Origin: Stenotrophomonas sp. BIO128-Bstrain
Lineage (GTDB): Bacteria; Pseudomonadota; Gammaproteobacteria; Xanthomonadales; Xanthomonadaceae
Reading direction: 5' to 3'
Assembly: GCF_030128875.1 (NCBI RefSeq)
Contig: NZ_CP124620.1
Location: 434,001-498,000, forward strand
Length of the DNA stretch: 64,000 bases
Made by a program: the position numbers and the translations under genes. Below are positions 19,901 through 27,666 of the stretch, in pieces. Every line of letters starts with the position of its first letter. The stretch's first letter is position 1. The notes beneath the pieces were generated by a model. That model made no database searches. It was not told the DNA's origin and worked only from the letters and a program-made list of their open reading frames with translations.

Positions 19901-20504
19901 CCAGCGCCTGTTCCAGCGCTTTGAACAGGCCGATGGCGCGCAGACCGCGGCCCGTTACGGCGGCAGTGGGCTGGGATTGTCGATCTCACGCGATCTGGCA
20001 GTGGCCATGGACGGCGATATCACCGTGACCAGCGTTCCCGGCCAGGGCACCTGTTTCCAGGTGGCGCTGCCCTTGCCGCGCGGTGAGCTCCCCACCGGCA
20101 TCGTTGCAGCGTGTGCGCTGCCGGGGCCGGCTGCGGCCGGCGCACTGCGCGTGCTGGTGGTGTATCCCTCAGCGGTCGTTGCCGAGGTGCTGCTGGCCAT
20201 GCTGGCCTCCCTGGGCCATCTGCCCACCCACTTTCCCGGCGCGGATGCACTGCCGCCCACCGCCGCGGACGGTGCGGGTTGGGACGTCATCGTGGTCGAT
20301 CCCGCCCTTAGGGTGGATGGCGAACGCGTGGGGGCACGGCTGTCGCGGCGGTGGCCGGGGGTGCCACGGGTAGCACTGACTGCGCGTGCGGATGCCGCTG
20401 CGCAGCGCGAGGCGATCGCGGCCGGCTTCGAGCTGTTCCTGCGCCTGCCCGTGAGCCGGGCGGCGTTGGGCGATGGACTGGCCAGATGCCGGCGCAGCGC
20501 ATGA
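16998..20504 (+). CDS. Degenerate hybrid histidine kinase with propeller sensor (array member 2: no phosphoacceptor His, ruined receiver, intact ATPase)
   Basis: A 1168-residue paralogue of its neighbours: signal peptide (1-21), propeller repeats, Y_Y_Y domain, transmembrane helix (about 758-775), dimerization helix, HATPase, receiver. The H-box GHEVRTP is replaced by GTRIRVP, so the phosphoacceptor His is Thr812 and the adjoining acidic residue is Arg813. The ATPase still has 'NLLGNALKFT', 'CDTGPGM' and 'GGSGLGL'. The receiver keeps only Asp1101; its acidic pocket is Tyr1056-Pro-Ser and the conserved Lys is Leu1150. The frame is open and well coded, so this is not a pseudogene by decay of the frame. 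It overlaps gene 3 by ATGA. The start at 16998 is chosen for the signal peptide; starts at 16938, 16947 or 17023 are possible. Confidence 0.9.
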   Translation: MGHRWAAVMLGLALWLPVPVLAGDPVTAPWPRPLGPAEALPTAALRAVVEDRDGYLWFASDDGLLRFDGHRFRAWRREQGLLDVDVRALHLDAQNQLWLATASQGLLTLSADRREIQSMPGNGAVVLPRIGVMQITSTPDGVVWVGTLDDGLFARHPDGRWQRVPLQLHGGPVRRVTALVTDRQGRLWIGTPAGALRREEHRFTQVPLQDDQGVDVRVLWPDPDGGVWVHTPQGVHRWRDGELHRMPEGTAMPVLRSSAGDLWSAGATGLRLHARGQAPQPVPLRGYAGAVMSTAAVSHALEDRVGGLWWVGRGEGLWHLPARWRQFTLLAAARDGWPGLDGDHVLALAPSHGRRVWIAGDRGRLQRVDTVSGRSDLGVDYRPDHLRAGTVAIAEDRRGQVWVASGNTLSRYLPGSGGRRHWLLGVGGDAGRVDLQACGDGSLWLGRADRIQRRDADGVLQLSAAPHTLGLVPPSHGPQLLCDDDGRLWATDRSGVKRWLPAQERFAVVEGAPRGEVGAIARGEDGHYWISSLGVLRRYRWDGQQLRKTHSFGPAHGYPRLLARALVVDAAGVAWAGDARGLVRVDPHGGGVRHFGGDEGLPAQGVVPHGLVRTADGRLAAAVSEGGLLLIDPAGVTGPERAPGLVIHAITARRGKAQITLPVGAGPVPLSGADRHVRVAARLLSSGAPSHVQYRFRLQDHEAQWQESDAAGLRVFERLPVGLQTLEVQARQGNGRWSPVRRVTLQVAPAWWQAPPARWAAAAAGLGAVWLWGWRFHVRRGRQRRWRWLRARQGHAERASVQRTRFLTTLGTRIRVPMTAVLGWSELLLRSPLPPDQRSRVNSLHHAGEHLLRLMDDALDLASIESGELQLQPAPFVLQRMIEALHALLLPVAQGKALALEWHSTLPASACVIGDARRLRQILLNLLGNALKFTAQGTVRLEAHGGHDGQGIVLRVCDTGPGMTPAQCQRLFQRFEQADGAQTAARYGGSGLGLSISRDLAVAMDGDITVTSVPGQGTCFQVALPLPRGELPTGIVAACALPGPAAAGALRVLVVYPSAVVAEVLLAMLASLGHLPTHFPGADALPPTAADGAGWDVIVVDPALRVDGERVGARLSRRWPGVPRVALTARADAAAQREAIAAGFELFLRLPVSRAALGDGLARCRRSA

Positions 20505-23500
20505 GCGGCACGCCGCACCGAGGGTGCCGATGGGGGCGGTGGGGGCTGCTGGTCTGGCTGCTGCAGGCGTTTCCGGTGCTGGCGCTGCCCAGCCATGGCA
20601 TACGGATGACGACCGTCGACGGATTGCCGTCCAACGTGGTGCATCAGATCGTGGAGGACCGTAAGGGCTATCTCTGGTTCGCGACGGGCGACGGCCTGGC
20701 GCGCTATGACGGCAGCGGTTTCCGGATCTGGCGCATGGAACACGGCCTGGCCGACAACGTGGTGCGCAGCCTGGCCCTCGATGCTCGTGACCAGCTATGG
20801 ATCGGCACCGGCAACGGTTATCTGCAGCGTCTTTCCGCTGACCGCCAGCAGTTCGCCCGGTGGGCGGGGCCGGCGGTACCCACGGTGGCGGCCAGCCCGA
20901 TCCTGGCGATCCAGCCCATGGACGATGGCAGCGTCTGGTTTGGTACCCGCGATGCCGGTCTGTTCCGGCTCGACCGCGATCACTTCCTGCGTCAGCACCT
21001 GCCGGCCGCTGGCGGTGGTGGTTTGCCGTCGGCACGGGTGGAGCGGCTCGTGTCCGATCCGCACGGCGGCCTGTGGATCGGCAGTGCCGCCGGGCTGGCG
21101 AGGTGGCAGCACGACCGGTTCCAGGCGCCTGCGATGCTCGGCGCTTCCCCTCGGCCGGTGACCGCGCTCGGCCTGGATTCGCAGGGGCGGCTGCATTCCA
21201 GCACGGGCGAGGGTTCGCGGGTGCGGCAGCTGCCGTCCTTGCAACCCGTTTCCGGGCACCGCACACCGGCCCGTTGGCTCGGCGCAGCGCGGCGTGGCGG
21301 GGACTGGTTCGGCGATGGCGACCAGGTGTGGTGGCAGGATCAGCACGGCCGGAACCACCACGCGCTCCAACTGCCCCGGCCGCACGGGCGCGAGGTGTCG
21401 CGCATCGGGCAGGCGTTCGAGGACCGGCAGGGGCGGGTCTGGTTGTCGGGAAGCCGCCAGGGCGTATGGCGACTCGGCGCCCAGTGGCGGCACTTCGAGC
21501 GTTTCGCCGCACCGGCCGGACCCATCGCCGGTGCGGCAGGCAGCCTGGCCCCGGCGGCAGACGCACACGCATGGTGGGCACGCGGCGGCACGCTCGCCCG
21601 TCTCTCGCCGGAGCAGGGCTTCTCCCCCGCGCGGTGGTCCTATGCACAGGATCCAGCACGTGCCGATCGCCACGTGGTGGTTGAAGATCCGCAGGGCGTG
21701 GTGTGGGTCTTCGCGGCGCCGTGGCTAACCCGGATCGATCCGCTGCGCCGGCGTCGGCAGCGCTGGCAGGTGGGGGCGGCCAGTGTGTCGCCGGGCACGT
21801 CGCCGCAGGCCGCGTTGCTGGCCTGTGGCGATCACGTGTGGCTGGCCGGCAATGGCCGCGTGGAGCAGCGTGCGGGCGATGGCCGCGTCCTGGCCAGTGC
21901 TGCCTACGCGGCGGCGGGCCTGCGCCCGGGCGTGGCGGAGTTCGCGCTCCAGTGCAGCCCTGGCGGAGAGGTATGGTTGGGGGACGGCGAGGGTCTCAAA
22001 CAGTGGCACGTGGCGGCCAGCCGTTTTCTCCCGGTGCCGGGCAGCGGCCGGCGGGAGATCGGCGCGCTGCATCTAGCCTCCGATGGGTGGCTGTGGGCAG
22101 CCGATGCGGAGGGCTGGTCGGCCTACCAGCATGCGCCCGGCCGCCCGCCTCACAGCCAACGGGTTGACGCGGCGCAGGGAGTACCGGCCGCGTTGCCACG
22201 CGGATTGAGCGGCGCCCCGGATGGTGCCTTATGGGCCACCACGGCGCGCGGGGTGGTGCGCCTGGCCCCGGAGCGAGGCAGTGCGCGGCTGTACACCGCC
22301 GATGATGGCCTGCCGCTGATGGTGTTCGATACTGGCCTGGTTGCTGCCGGAGCGCATCTGCTCGCCCTGGAAGCCAACGGCGATGTGCTCGCATTGCATC
22401 CGGCGGGCATGGTCGACGCCACGACGCCGGCATCGCTGGTGATCGACCGGGTGAAGGTGCGCCGACAACGGCGCTGGGTCGAGCTGCCTTCCACCGATCC
22501 ACTGCAGCTCAACGCCGATGATCGCGACATCCAGTTGTCGGCGCGCCTGCTGAGCGGCCGGCCCGACGGTGTGAGCGGGTATCGATTCCGGCTGCGGGGC
22601 GAAGACCCCGAATGGGTCCGCGCCGGGCGACGCGGCGCGCGCGGCTTCCCCCGCCTGCCGGCCGGCGAGCATGTACTGGAATTCCAGGCACGTGACGTGG
22701 ATGGGCAATGGTCGGCCCTGCAGCAGGTGCACCTGCACGTGGCCTACAACGGTTGGGCGCATCCCGGGGCGTGGGCGTTGCTGTGGCTGCTCGCCGCCAG
22801 TGCCGGCACGTTGCTGGTGTGGACGCTGAGGCAGCGGCGGCAGCGCGCGCTCGCCTGGCGGGCGGCCACGCGCCGCCAGGCACGTGCCGAGCAGGCCGCG
22901 CAGGCCAAGGCGCGCTACATGGCCACGCTGGGCCATGAAGTCCGGACACCGCTCACCGGCGTGCTTGGCATGAGCGAACTGCTGTTGGCTACGCCGTTAC
23001 CCGCAGGCGCGCGCGAACAGGTGCTGCATATCCAGCAGGGCGGGCGTGCATTGCTGCAGGTGGTCGACGAGGCGTTGGAGATGGCCAGGCTGCAGGCCGG
23101 CAAGGTGATGCTGCATCCACGGGGCTTTGCCATCGGTCCGTGGTGGGACGAGGTACATGCCGCCGTGGCCGGGGGTCTGGAGGCGGGTGGCTGCCGCCTC
23201 GTGTTGGCCCCGCCATTGCAACCCGGTGCCAGCGCCGTGGGCGACCCGGACCGGTTGCGACAAGCCGTGGAACTGCTCGCGTGCGGGTTGGCAGAGCAGA
23301 CCGGGGCTGTCCGGTTGACCCTGCGCATCGCCTGGCGGCCGGGCTGCAGTGGCCTGCTGCTGGATGTGCTCGCCGAACCGGGGGCCTGTCCGTCCCCAGC
23401 GCCGTTGCAGGTACGCGAGGCCTTGGCCGATGTCGACGTGCTGATCGGCGCGATGCACGGGCACCTGCGCGTGTCGCGGTTGCCTGATCACCGCTGGCAG

Positions 23501-24010
23501 GGGACGCTGAGTGCCCCGCTGGAAGGCTGCCAGGCGATCGGGCCCCACGCGACCGCACCGCAGGGCGATGCGCTCGATGCCCTTCAGGTCATGCTGGTGG
23601 AAGATGATCCGCTGGTGGCCGAGGTGGTCGGCGCACTGCTGCGGCTGCGCGGTCACACCGTCGTGCATGCCGCGCACGCGCTGGCGGCACTGACCGCGCT
23701 GGCCCGCCCCGGCACCCAGCTGATGCTGTTGGACCTGGACCTGCCGGGCATGGACGGGCTGTCACTGCTGCGCCTGCTGCGTCAGCAGGGCAAACGCCTG
23801 CCGATACTGGTGCTGACGGCGCGACGGGAGCTGGACCTGGAGCTGCAGGTCATCGCCGCCGGCGCGGACGGTCTGGTGCACAAGCCACTGCAGGGCGATG
23901 CGCTGCACACAGCGATGCAACGGCTCGCCTTGCCGCGCGTGGATCGTGCCGGCGCGGGGAACGGTTTACTATGCGGGGCGTTGCCCGACGACCGGGGTGG
24001 TCAGGGGTGA
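20501..24010 (+). CDS. Degenerate hybrid histidine kinase with propeller sensor (array member 3: intact His and receiver, ruined ATPase)
   Basis: A 1169-residue paralogue translationally coupled to gene 2 (ATGA overlap). It has an N-terminal hydrophobic signal, propeller repeats, Y_Y_Y domain, transmembrane helix (about 756-776) and a normal H-box with His812 in GHEVRTP. The ATPase is not functional by sequence: where the paralogues have [15 protein letters not shown] it reads RQAVELLACGLAEQT (metal-binding Asn replaced by Gly929), the G1 Asp is lost ('LAEPGAC'), and the ATP lid with F and G2 boxes is missing. The receiver (from 1028) is complete: VEDD, Asp1078, Lys1128. It therefore cannot phosphorylate itself but could accept phosphate from a partner and pass it to its own receiver. 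Confidence 0.9.
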   Translation: MSGTPHRGCRWGRWGLLVWLLQAFPVLALPSHGIRMTTVDGLPSNVVHQIVEDRKGYLWFATGDGLARYDGSGFRIWRMEHGLADNVVRSLALDARDQLWIGTGNGYLQRLSADRQQFARWAGPAVPTVAASPILAIQPMDDGSVWFGTRDAGLFRLDRDHFLRQHLPAAGGGGLPSARVERLVSDPHGGLWIGSAAGLARWQHDRFQAPAMLGASPRPVTALGLDSQGRLHSSTGEGSRVRQLPSLQPVSGHRTPARWLGAARRGGDWFGDGDQVWWQDQHGRNHHALQLPRPHGREVSRIGQAFEDRQGRVWLSGSRQGVWRLGAQWRHFERFAAPAGPIAGAAGSLAPAADAHAWWARGGTLARLSPEQGFSPARWSYAQDPARADRHVVVEDPQGVVWVFAAPWLTRIDPLRRRRQRWQVGAASVSPGTSPQAALLACGDHVWLAGNGRVEQRAGDGRVLASAAYAAAGLRPGVAEFALQCSPGGEVWLGDGEGLKQWHVAASRFLPVPGSGRREIGALHLASDGWLWAADAEGWSAYQHAPGRPPHSQRVDAAQGVPAALPRGLSGAPDGALWATTARGVVRLAPERGSARLYTADDGLPLMVFDTGLVAAGAHLLALEANGDVLALHPAGMVDATTPASLVIDRVKVRRQRRWVELPSTDPLQLNADDRDIQLSARLLSGRPDGVSGYRFRLRGEDPEWVRAGRRGARGFPRLPAGEHVLEFQARDVDGQWSALQQVHLHVAYNGWAHPGAWALLWLLAASAGTLLVWTLRQRRQRALAWRAATRRQARAEQAAQAKARYMATLGHEVRTPLTGVLGMSELLLATPLPAGAREQVLHIQQGGRALLQVVDEALEMARLQAGKVMLHPRGFAIGPWWDEVHAAVAGGLEAGGCRLVLAPPLQPGASAVGDPDRLRQAVELLACGLAEQTGAVRLTLRIAWRPGCSGLLLDVLAEPGACPSPAPLQVREALADVDVLIGAMHGHLRVSRLPDHRWQGTLSAPLEGCQAIGPHATAPQGDALDALQVMLVEDDPLVAEVVGALLRLRGHTVVHAAHALAALTALARPGTQLMLLDLDLPGMDGLSLLRLLRQQGKRLPILVLTARRELDLELQVIAAGADGLVHKPLQGDALHTAMQRLALPRVDRAGAGNGLLCGALPDDRGGQG

Positions 24011-24063
24011 CAGGCCCGTTCCGGGCGACGGCAGTGAATCGAGGGACAGACCCGGGAGAGCCA

Positions 24064-27000
24064 GTGGTGTTGCGTGTGCTGTGGCCGCTGCTGATCGGCC
24101 TGTGTGTGCTCTGGCCGGCGCTTGCGTCGGCCCAGCCGGTACCGCCGACGCCGCGGCAGCTCACCGTGTTCGATGGCCTGCCATCCAACACCGTCAATCG
24201 CATGGCCGAGGATCGCTACGGCTATCTGTGGATTGCCACCAATGATGGGCTGGCCCGTTACGACGGTCGCAATTACCGCATCTGGCGCGCCGAGGACGGC
24301 CTGCGCGACAACCACGTCTGGAGCGTCCACGTGGATGCGCGCAATCAGCTGTGGATCGGTACGGAGAACGCCGGCCTGGCGATGATGTCGGCCGATCGCC
24401 GCGAGATCCGCTTCTACGATCGCGACAGCCATCCGGAGATGGGCAGCAACACGATCTGGAGCGTGGCTTCCACGCCGGACGGTGCGATCTGGTTCGGCAC
24501 TTACCAGGGCGGCCTGCACCGGCTGGAGCGTGATGGCACGCTGACCCGCTTCATGCCCGAGCCCGGCAACCCGCGCAGCCTGCCGGCGGCATCGATCGGC
24601 AATCTGGCCACCACCCTGGATGGCACCTTGTGGATCGGATCCAAAGCCGGCCTGGCGCGCTGGACCGGACACGATTTCGAACCGGTGCCCAGTGCCCAGT
24701 TGTCGGCGCGCGTCATCAACGGCCTCACCGCCGAGGCCGATGGCAGCCTGTGGATCAGCAGCAATGTCGGGGTGGCGGTGCGCCGCCCGGATGGCCGCTT
24801 CGAACCGGCGCCCTGGGCCGTTGCCGATGGCGATCAGATCCTGGGCATGATGCTGCGCGACGAGCAGGGCGGGTATTGGTTGGATACCCGCTCGGGCCTG
24901 GGCCGTGCGATGGACGGCCAGTTCCAGCAGGTGCCGCTGTACAGCGCGATCGCGCGCGGGCAGGTGCGGCCGAACTGGACCGGCGCCTACGAAGACCGCG
25001 AGGGTGGCATCTGGCTGGCCAGCACCAACGGCGGCCTGTGGCATCTGCTGCCGCGATGGTGGCAGTTCTCGGTGCTGTCGCGGTTGGAAGATGACCCGGC
25101 CTCGCTGCGCAATGCGTATGTGCTGGGCATGGGCGCGGCCGCCGACGGCGGTGTGTGGACGGTGGGCACGCACGGCGCCCTGGACAAGTTCGACCCGGTC
25201 AGCGGGAAAATCGAACAGCACCGGACCTGGGTGGACGGCACGCAATGGCTGCAGTCGGTGCTGGAGGATCCGCGAGGGCAGGTCTGGATCGGCTCCTGGG
25301 ACGCGCTGCTGCGCTATGACCCCCGGCAGAAGCGGATGCGGCGCTGGGGCAGCGACGCGGCGGTGGACGCCACGATGGAGGGCGCGATCGAATCATTGGC
25401 GCTGTGCGACGGGCAGCGCCTGTGGACAGCGTCGGCCACCGGGCTGCAGCAGCGCGATCTCGATGGACGCGTCCTGCATCGCATCGCGCTGGGCCACGCT
25501 GGATTGAGCGCGGGCCAGAACGCGCTCGATATCCGGTGCGGTCCCCAGGACCGCCTGTGGGTGGCCACCGGGCAGGGACTGCTGCAGTGGGTCGCGGCGC
25601 GCTCGCGTTTCGAGCCGCTGCCCGGTGGCCCCGCGGCGAGCGTGCATGCGATGGCGCTGGCCGGCGATGACAGTGTCTGGCTTTCCGAGGAAGGCAAGCT
25701 CTCGCACTACGGCTGGCAGGGCGATCGGCTGACCCTGCAGGAAGTGATCGGCAGCAGTGCCGGCTACCCCGCGATCACCGCCACCGGTCTGGTGGTGGAC
25801 CGGCAGGGGGTAGTCTGGGCAGCGAATGCACGCGGCCTGGTGCGTGTCGATCCGGAAGCCGGCAGCGTGCGCCAGTACGGCGTCCATGATGGCCTGCCCA
25901 GCCAGGAATTCCGCCGCCGCACGCTGACGCTGACCCCGAGTGGTCGCATCGTGGGTGGCACGCCGGCCGGCGTGGTGGTGTTCGATCCGGCACAGGTCAA
26001 GCCGGCGACGCGACGCGCGCCCCTGGTGATCGAGCGGGTCGAGGTGCGCCGTGGCGAGCGTGTCCTGGACCTGACCCATGCGGTGCCGCTGGACATCGCC
26101 GACGGCGACCGCGACCTGCGGATCGTCGCGCGGCTGCTGTCCTTCGCCGATTCCACCTCGAACAACTACCGTTACCGGCTGGCCGGCTACGACCCGGATT
26201 GGGTGGAAGTGGGACCCGGCGGCGAACGTCTGTTCTCGCGCCTGCCGCCGGGCCGCTACCGGCTGGAAGTGCAGGCTCGCTCGGCCGACCACATCTGGTC
26301 GCGGGTGCAGGTGCTGGAGTTCCGGGTGCTGCCGCCGTGGTGGCGGAGCCTGTCGGGCCTGCTGCTGCTGACCTCGGCCGTGTTGCTGCTGCTCAGTCTG
26401 TTCGCCTGGTTGTACCGGCGCCGGCTGCAGCGCCGGCATGCGTACCAGCTGGCCCTGCAGAAGCAGGAACTGGCCGAGCAGGCTTCGGCGGCCAAGACCC
26501 GTTTCCTGGCGAACCTGGGCCATGAGGTGCGCACGCCGATGACCGGGGTGCTGGGCATGAGCGAGCTGCTCTTGTCCTCGCCATTGAACCCCCAGCAGCG
26601 TGGCTATACCGAGTCGATCCGCCACGCCGGCGAGCACCTGCTGCATCTGGTCAACGACGCGCTGGACCTGGCCCGGATCGAGTCGGGGCGCCTGGAACTG
26701 CAGGCGCAGCCGTTCCAGCTGCAGCGACCGATCGACGATGTCTGTGCGTTGATGGCCGCGCTGGCCGGGCAGAAGGGGCTGCGGTTCGTGGTCGACAACA
26801 CCTTGCCGGCCGGCACCCGCACGGTCGGTGACGAGCTGCGCGTGCGCCAGATCCTGCTGAACCTGCTGGGCAACGCCGTCAAGTTCACCAGCCACGGCGA
26901 AGTACGGTTGACGTTGCGCGCGATCACGGCCGGCCGCGGGTTGCACATCGAGGTATCCGATACCGGGCCGGGCATCAGCACCGATCAGCAGGAGCGATTG

Positions 27001-27615
27001 TTCCGCCGCTTCGAGCAGGCCGATGGCGCCCGCACCGCCGCGCAGTACGGGGGCAGCGGGCTGGGCCTGGCGATCTGCCGCGAACTGGCACTGGCGATGC
27101 AGGGGCAGATCGGCGTGCAGAGCCAGCTCGGCGTGGGAACGCGTTTCACGGTGACCCTGCCGTTGCCCCTGGAGCAGGGAACCACCGGCGTGCCGGGTGC
27201 GGCCGAGGGCGAGCAGTGGGTGTTGCCGCCACTGCGCATCCTGCTGGTGGAGGACGATCTGACCGTGGCCGAGGTGGTCAGCGGCCTGCTGTCGGCGCGT
27301 GGCCACCAGGTGGTGCATGCCGAGCACGCGTTGTCGGCGCTGCGCGAGGTCAGCGAGGCGCCGTTCGAGGTGGTGCTGATGGATCTGGATCTGCCCGGGC
27401 TGGGCGGCATCGCATTGGCTGAGCATCTGCGCAGCCAAGGGTTCGAGATGCCGCTGATCGCGGTCACGGCGCGCACCGATCCATCGATCGAGCAGCAGGC
27501 CCGCGACGCAGGCTTCGATGCCTTCCTGCGCAAGCCGGTCACCGGCGATCTGCTGGTGGAGGCGATCGCGCGGGTGCTGCACGCTCCCGGTAGCAGCGGA
27601 CCGTTGGTCCGCTGA
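24064..27615 (+). CDS. Hybrid sensor histidine kinase/response regulator with propeller sensor (array member 4, catalytically complete)
   Basis: A 1183-residue hybrid kinase with the same order of domains as member 1: signal sequence (1-26, ending A-S-A-Q), propeller repeats, Y_Y_Y domain, transmembrane helix (about 763-785), His820 in GHEVRTP, intact 'NLLGNAVKFT', 'SDTGPGI' and 'GGSGLGL' boxes, and a receiver from 1057 with VEDD, Asp1107 and Lys1157. Its kinase core is closest to member 1. The GTG at 24064 follows GGGAGAG; a second GTG directly after it is equally good, and an ATG at 23971 would overlap gene 3. The last nine residues are encoded by a GTAG repeat that also runs into the stop codon. 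Confidence 0.92.
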   Translation: MVLRVLWPLLIGLCVLWPALASAQPVPPTPRQLTVFDGLPSNTVNRMAEDRYGYLWIATNDGLARYDGRNYRIWRAEDGLRDNHVWSVHVDARNQLWIGTENAGLAMMSADRREIRFYDRDSHPEMGSNTIWSVASTPDGAIWFGTYQGGLHRLERDGTLTRFMPEPGNPRSLPAASIGNLATTLDGTLWIGSKAGLARWTGHDFEPVPSAQLSARVINGLTAEADGSLWISSNVGVAVRRPDGRFEPAPWAVADGDQILGMMLRDEQGGYWLDTRSGLGRAMDGQFQQVPLYSAIARGQVRPNWTGAYEDREGGIWLASTNGGLWHLLPRWWQFSVLSRLEDDPASLRNAYVLGMGAAADGGVWTVGTHGALDKFDPVSGKIEQHRTWVDGTQWLQSVLEDPRGQVWIGSWDALLRYDPRQKRMRRWGSDAAVDATMEGAIESLALCDGQRLWTASATGLQQRDLDGRVLHRIALGHAGLSAGQNALDIRCGPQDRLWVATGQGLLQWVAARSRFEPLPGGPAASVHAMALAGDDSVWLSEEGKLSHYGWQGDRLTLQEVIGSSAGYPAITATGLVVDRQGVVWAANARGLVRVDPEAGSVRQYGVHDGLPSQEFRRRTLTLTPSGRIVGGTPAGVVVFDPAQVKPATRRAPLVIERVEVRRGERVLDLTHAVPLDIADGDRDLRIVARLLSFADSTSNNYRYRLAGYDPDWVEVGPGGERLFSRLPPGRYRLEVQARSADHIWSRVQVLEFRVLPPWWRSLSGLLLLTSAVLLLLSLFAWLYRRRLQRRHAYQLALQKQELAEQASAAKTRFLANLGHEVRTPMTGVLGMSELLLSSPLNPQQRGYTESIRHAGEHLLHLVNDALDLARIESGRLELQAQPFQLQRPIDDVCALMAALAGQKGLRFVVDNTLPAGTRTVGDELRVRQILLNLLGNAVKFTSHGEVRLTLRAITAGRGLHIEVSDTGPGISTDQQERLFRRFEQADGARTAAQYGGSGLGLAICRELALAMQGQIGVQSQLGVGTRFTVTLPLPLEQGTTGVPGAAEGEQWVLPPLRILLVEDDLTVAEVVSGLLSARGHQVVHAEHALSALREVSEAPFEVVLMDLDLPGLGGIALAEHLRSQGFEMPLIAVTARTDPSIEQQARDAGFDAFLRKPVTGDLLVEAIARVLHAPGSSGPLVR

Positions 27616-27651
27616 CGGTCCCTATAGCTGACCGCAGACCGCAGACCGCAG
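27590..27651. repeat. GTAG palindrome at the 3' end of kinase gene 4, followed by a triple heptamer
   Basis: GTAG (27590-27593) and the palindrome AGCGGACCGTTGGTCCGCT (27596-27613) overlap the last codons and the stop of the kinase. Just after it ACCGCAG occurs three times in tandem (27631-27651). Both lie at the junction of convergent genes, where the palindrome may help end transcription. Confidence 0.75.
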
Positions 27652-27666
27652 GACGTCTGCCCGCGG

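Noticed and set aside
16998..20504. Kinase gene 2 considered as a pseudogene
   Set aside because: The frame is open for over 1100 codons, keeps its ATPase and sensor motifs and overlaps gene 3 by ATGA, so it looks maintained, though changed in function.
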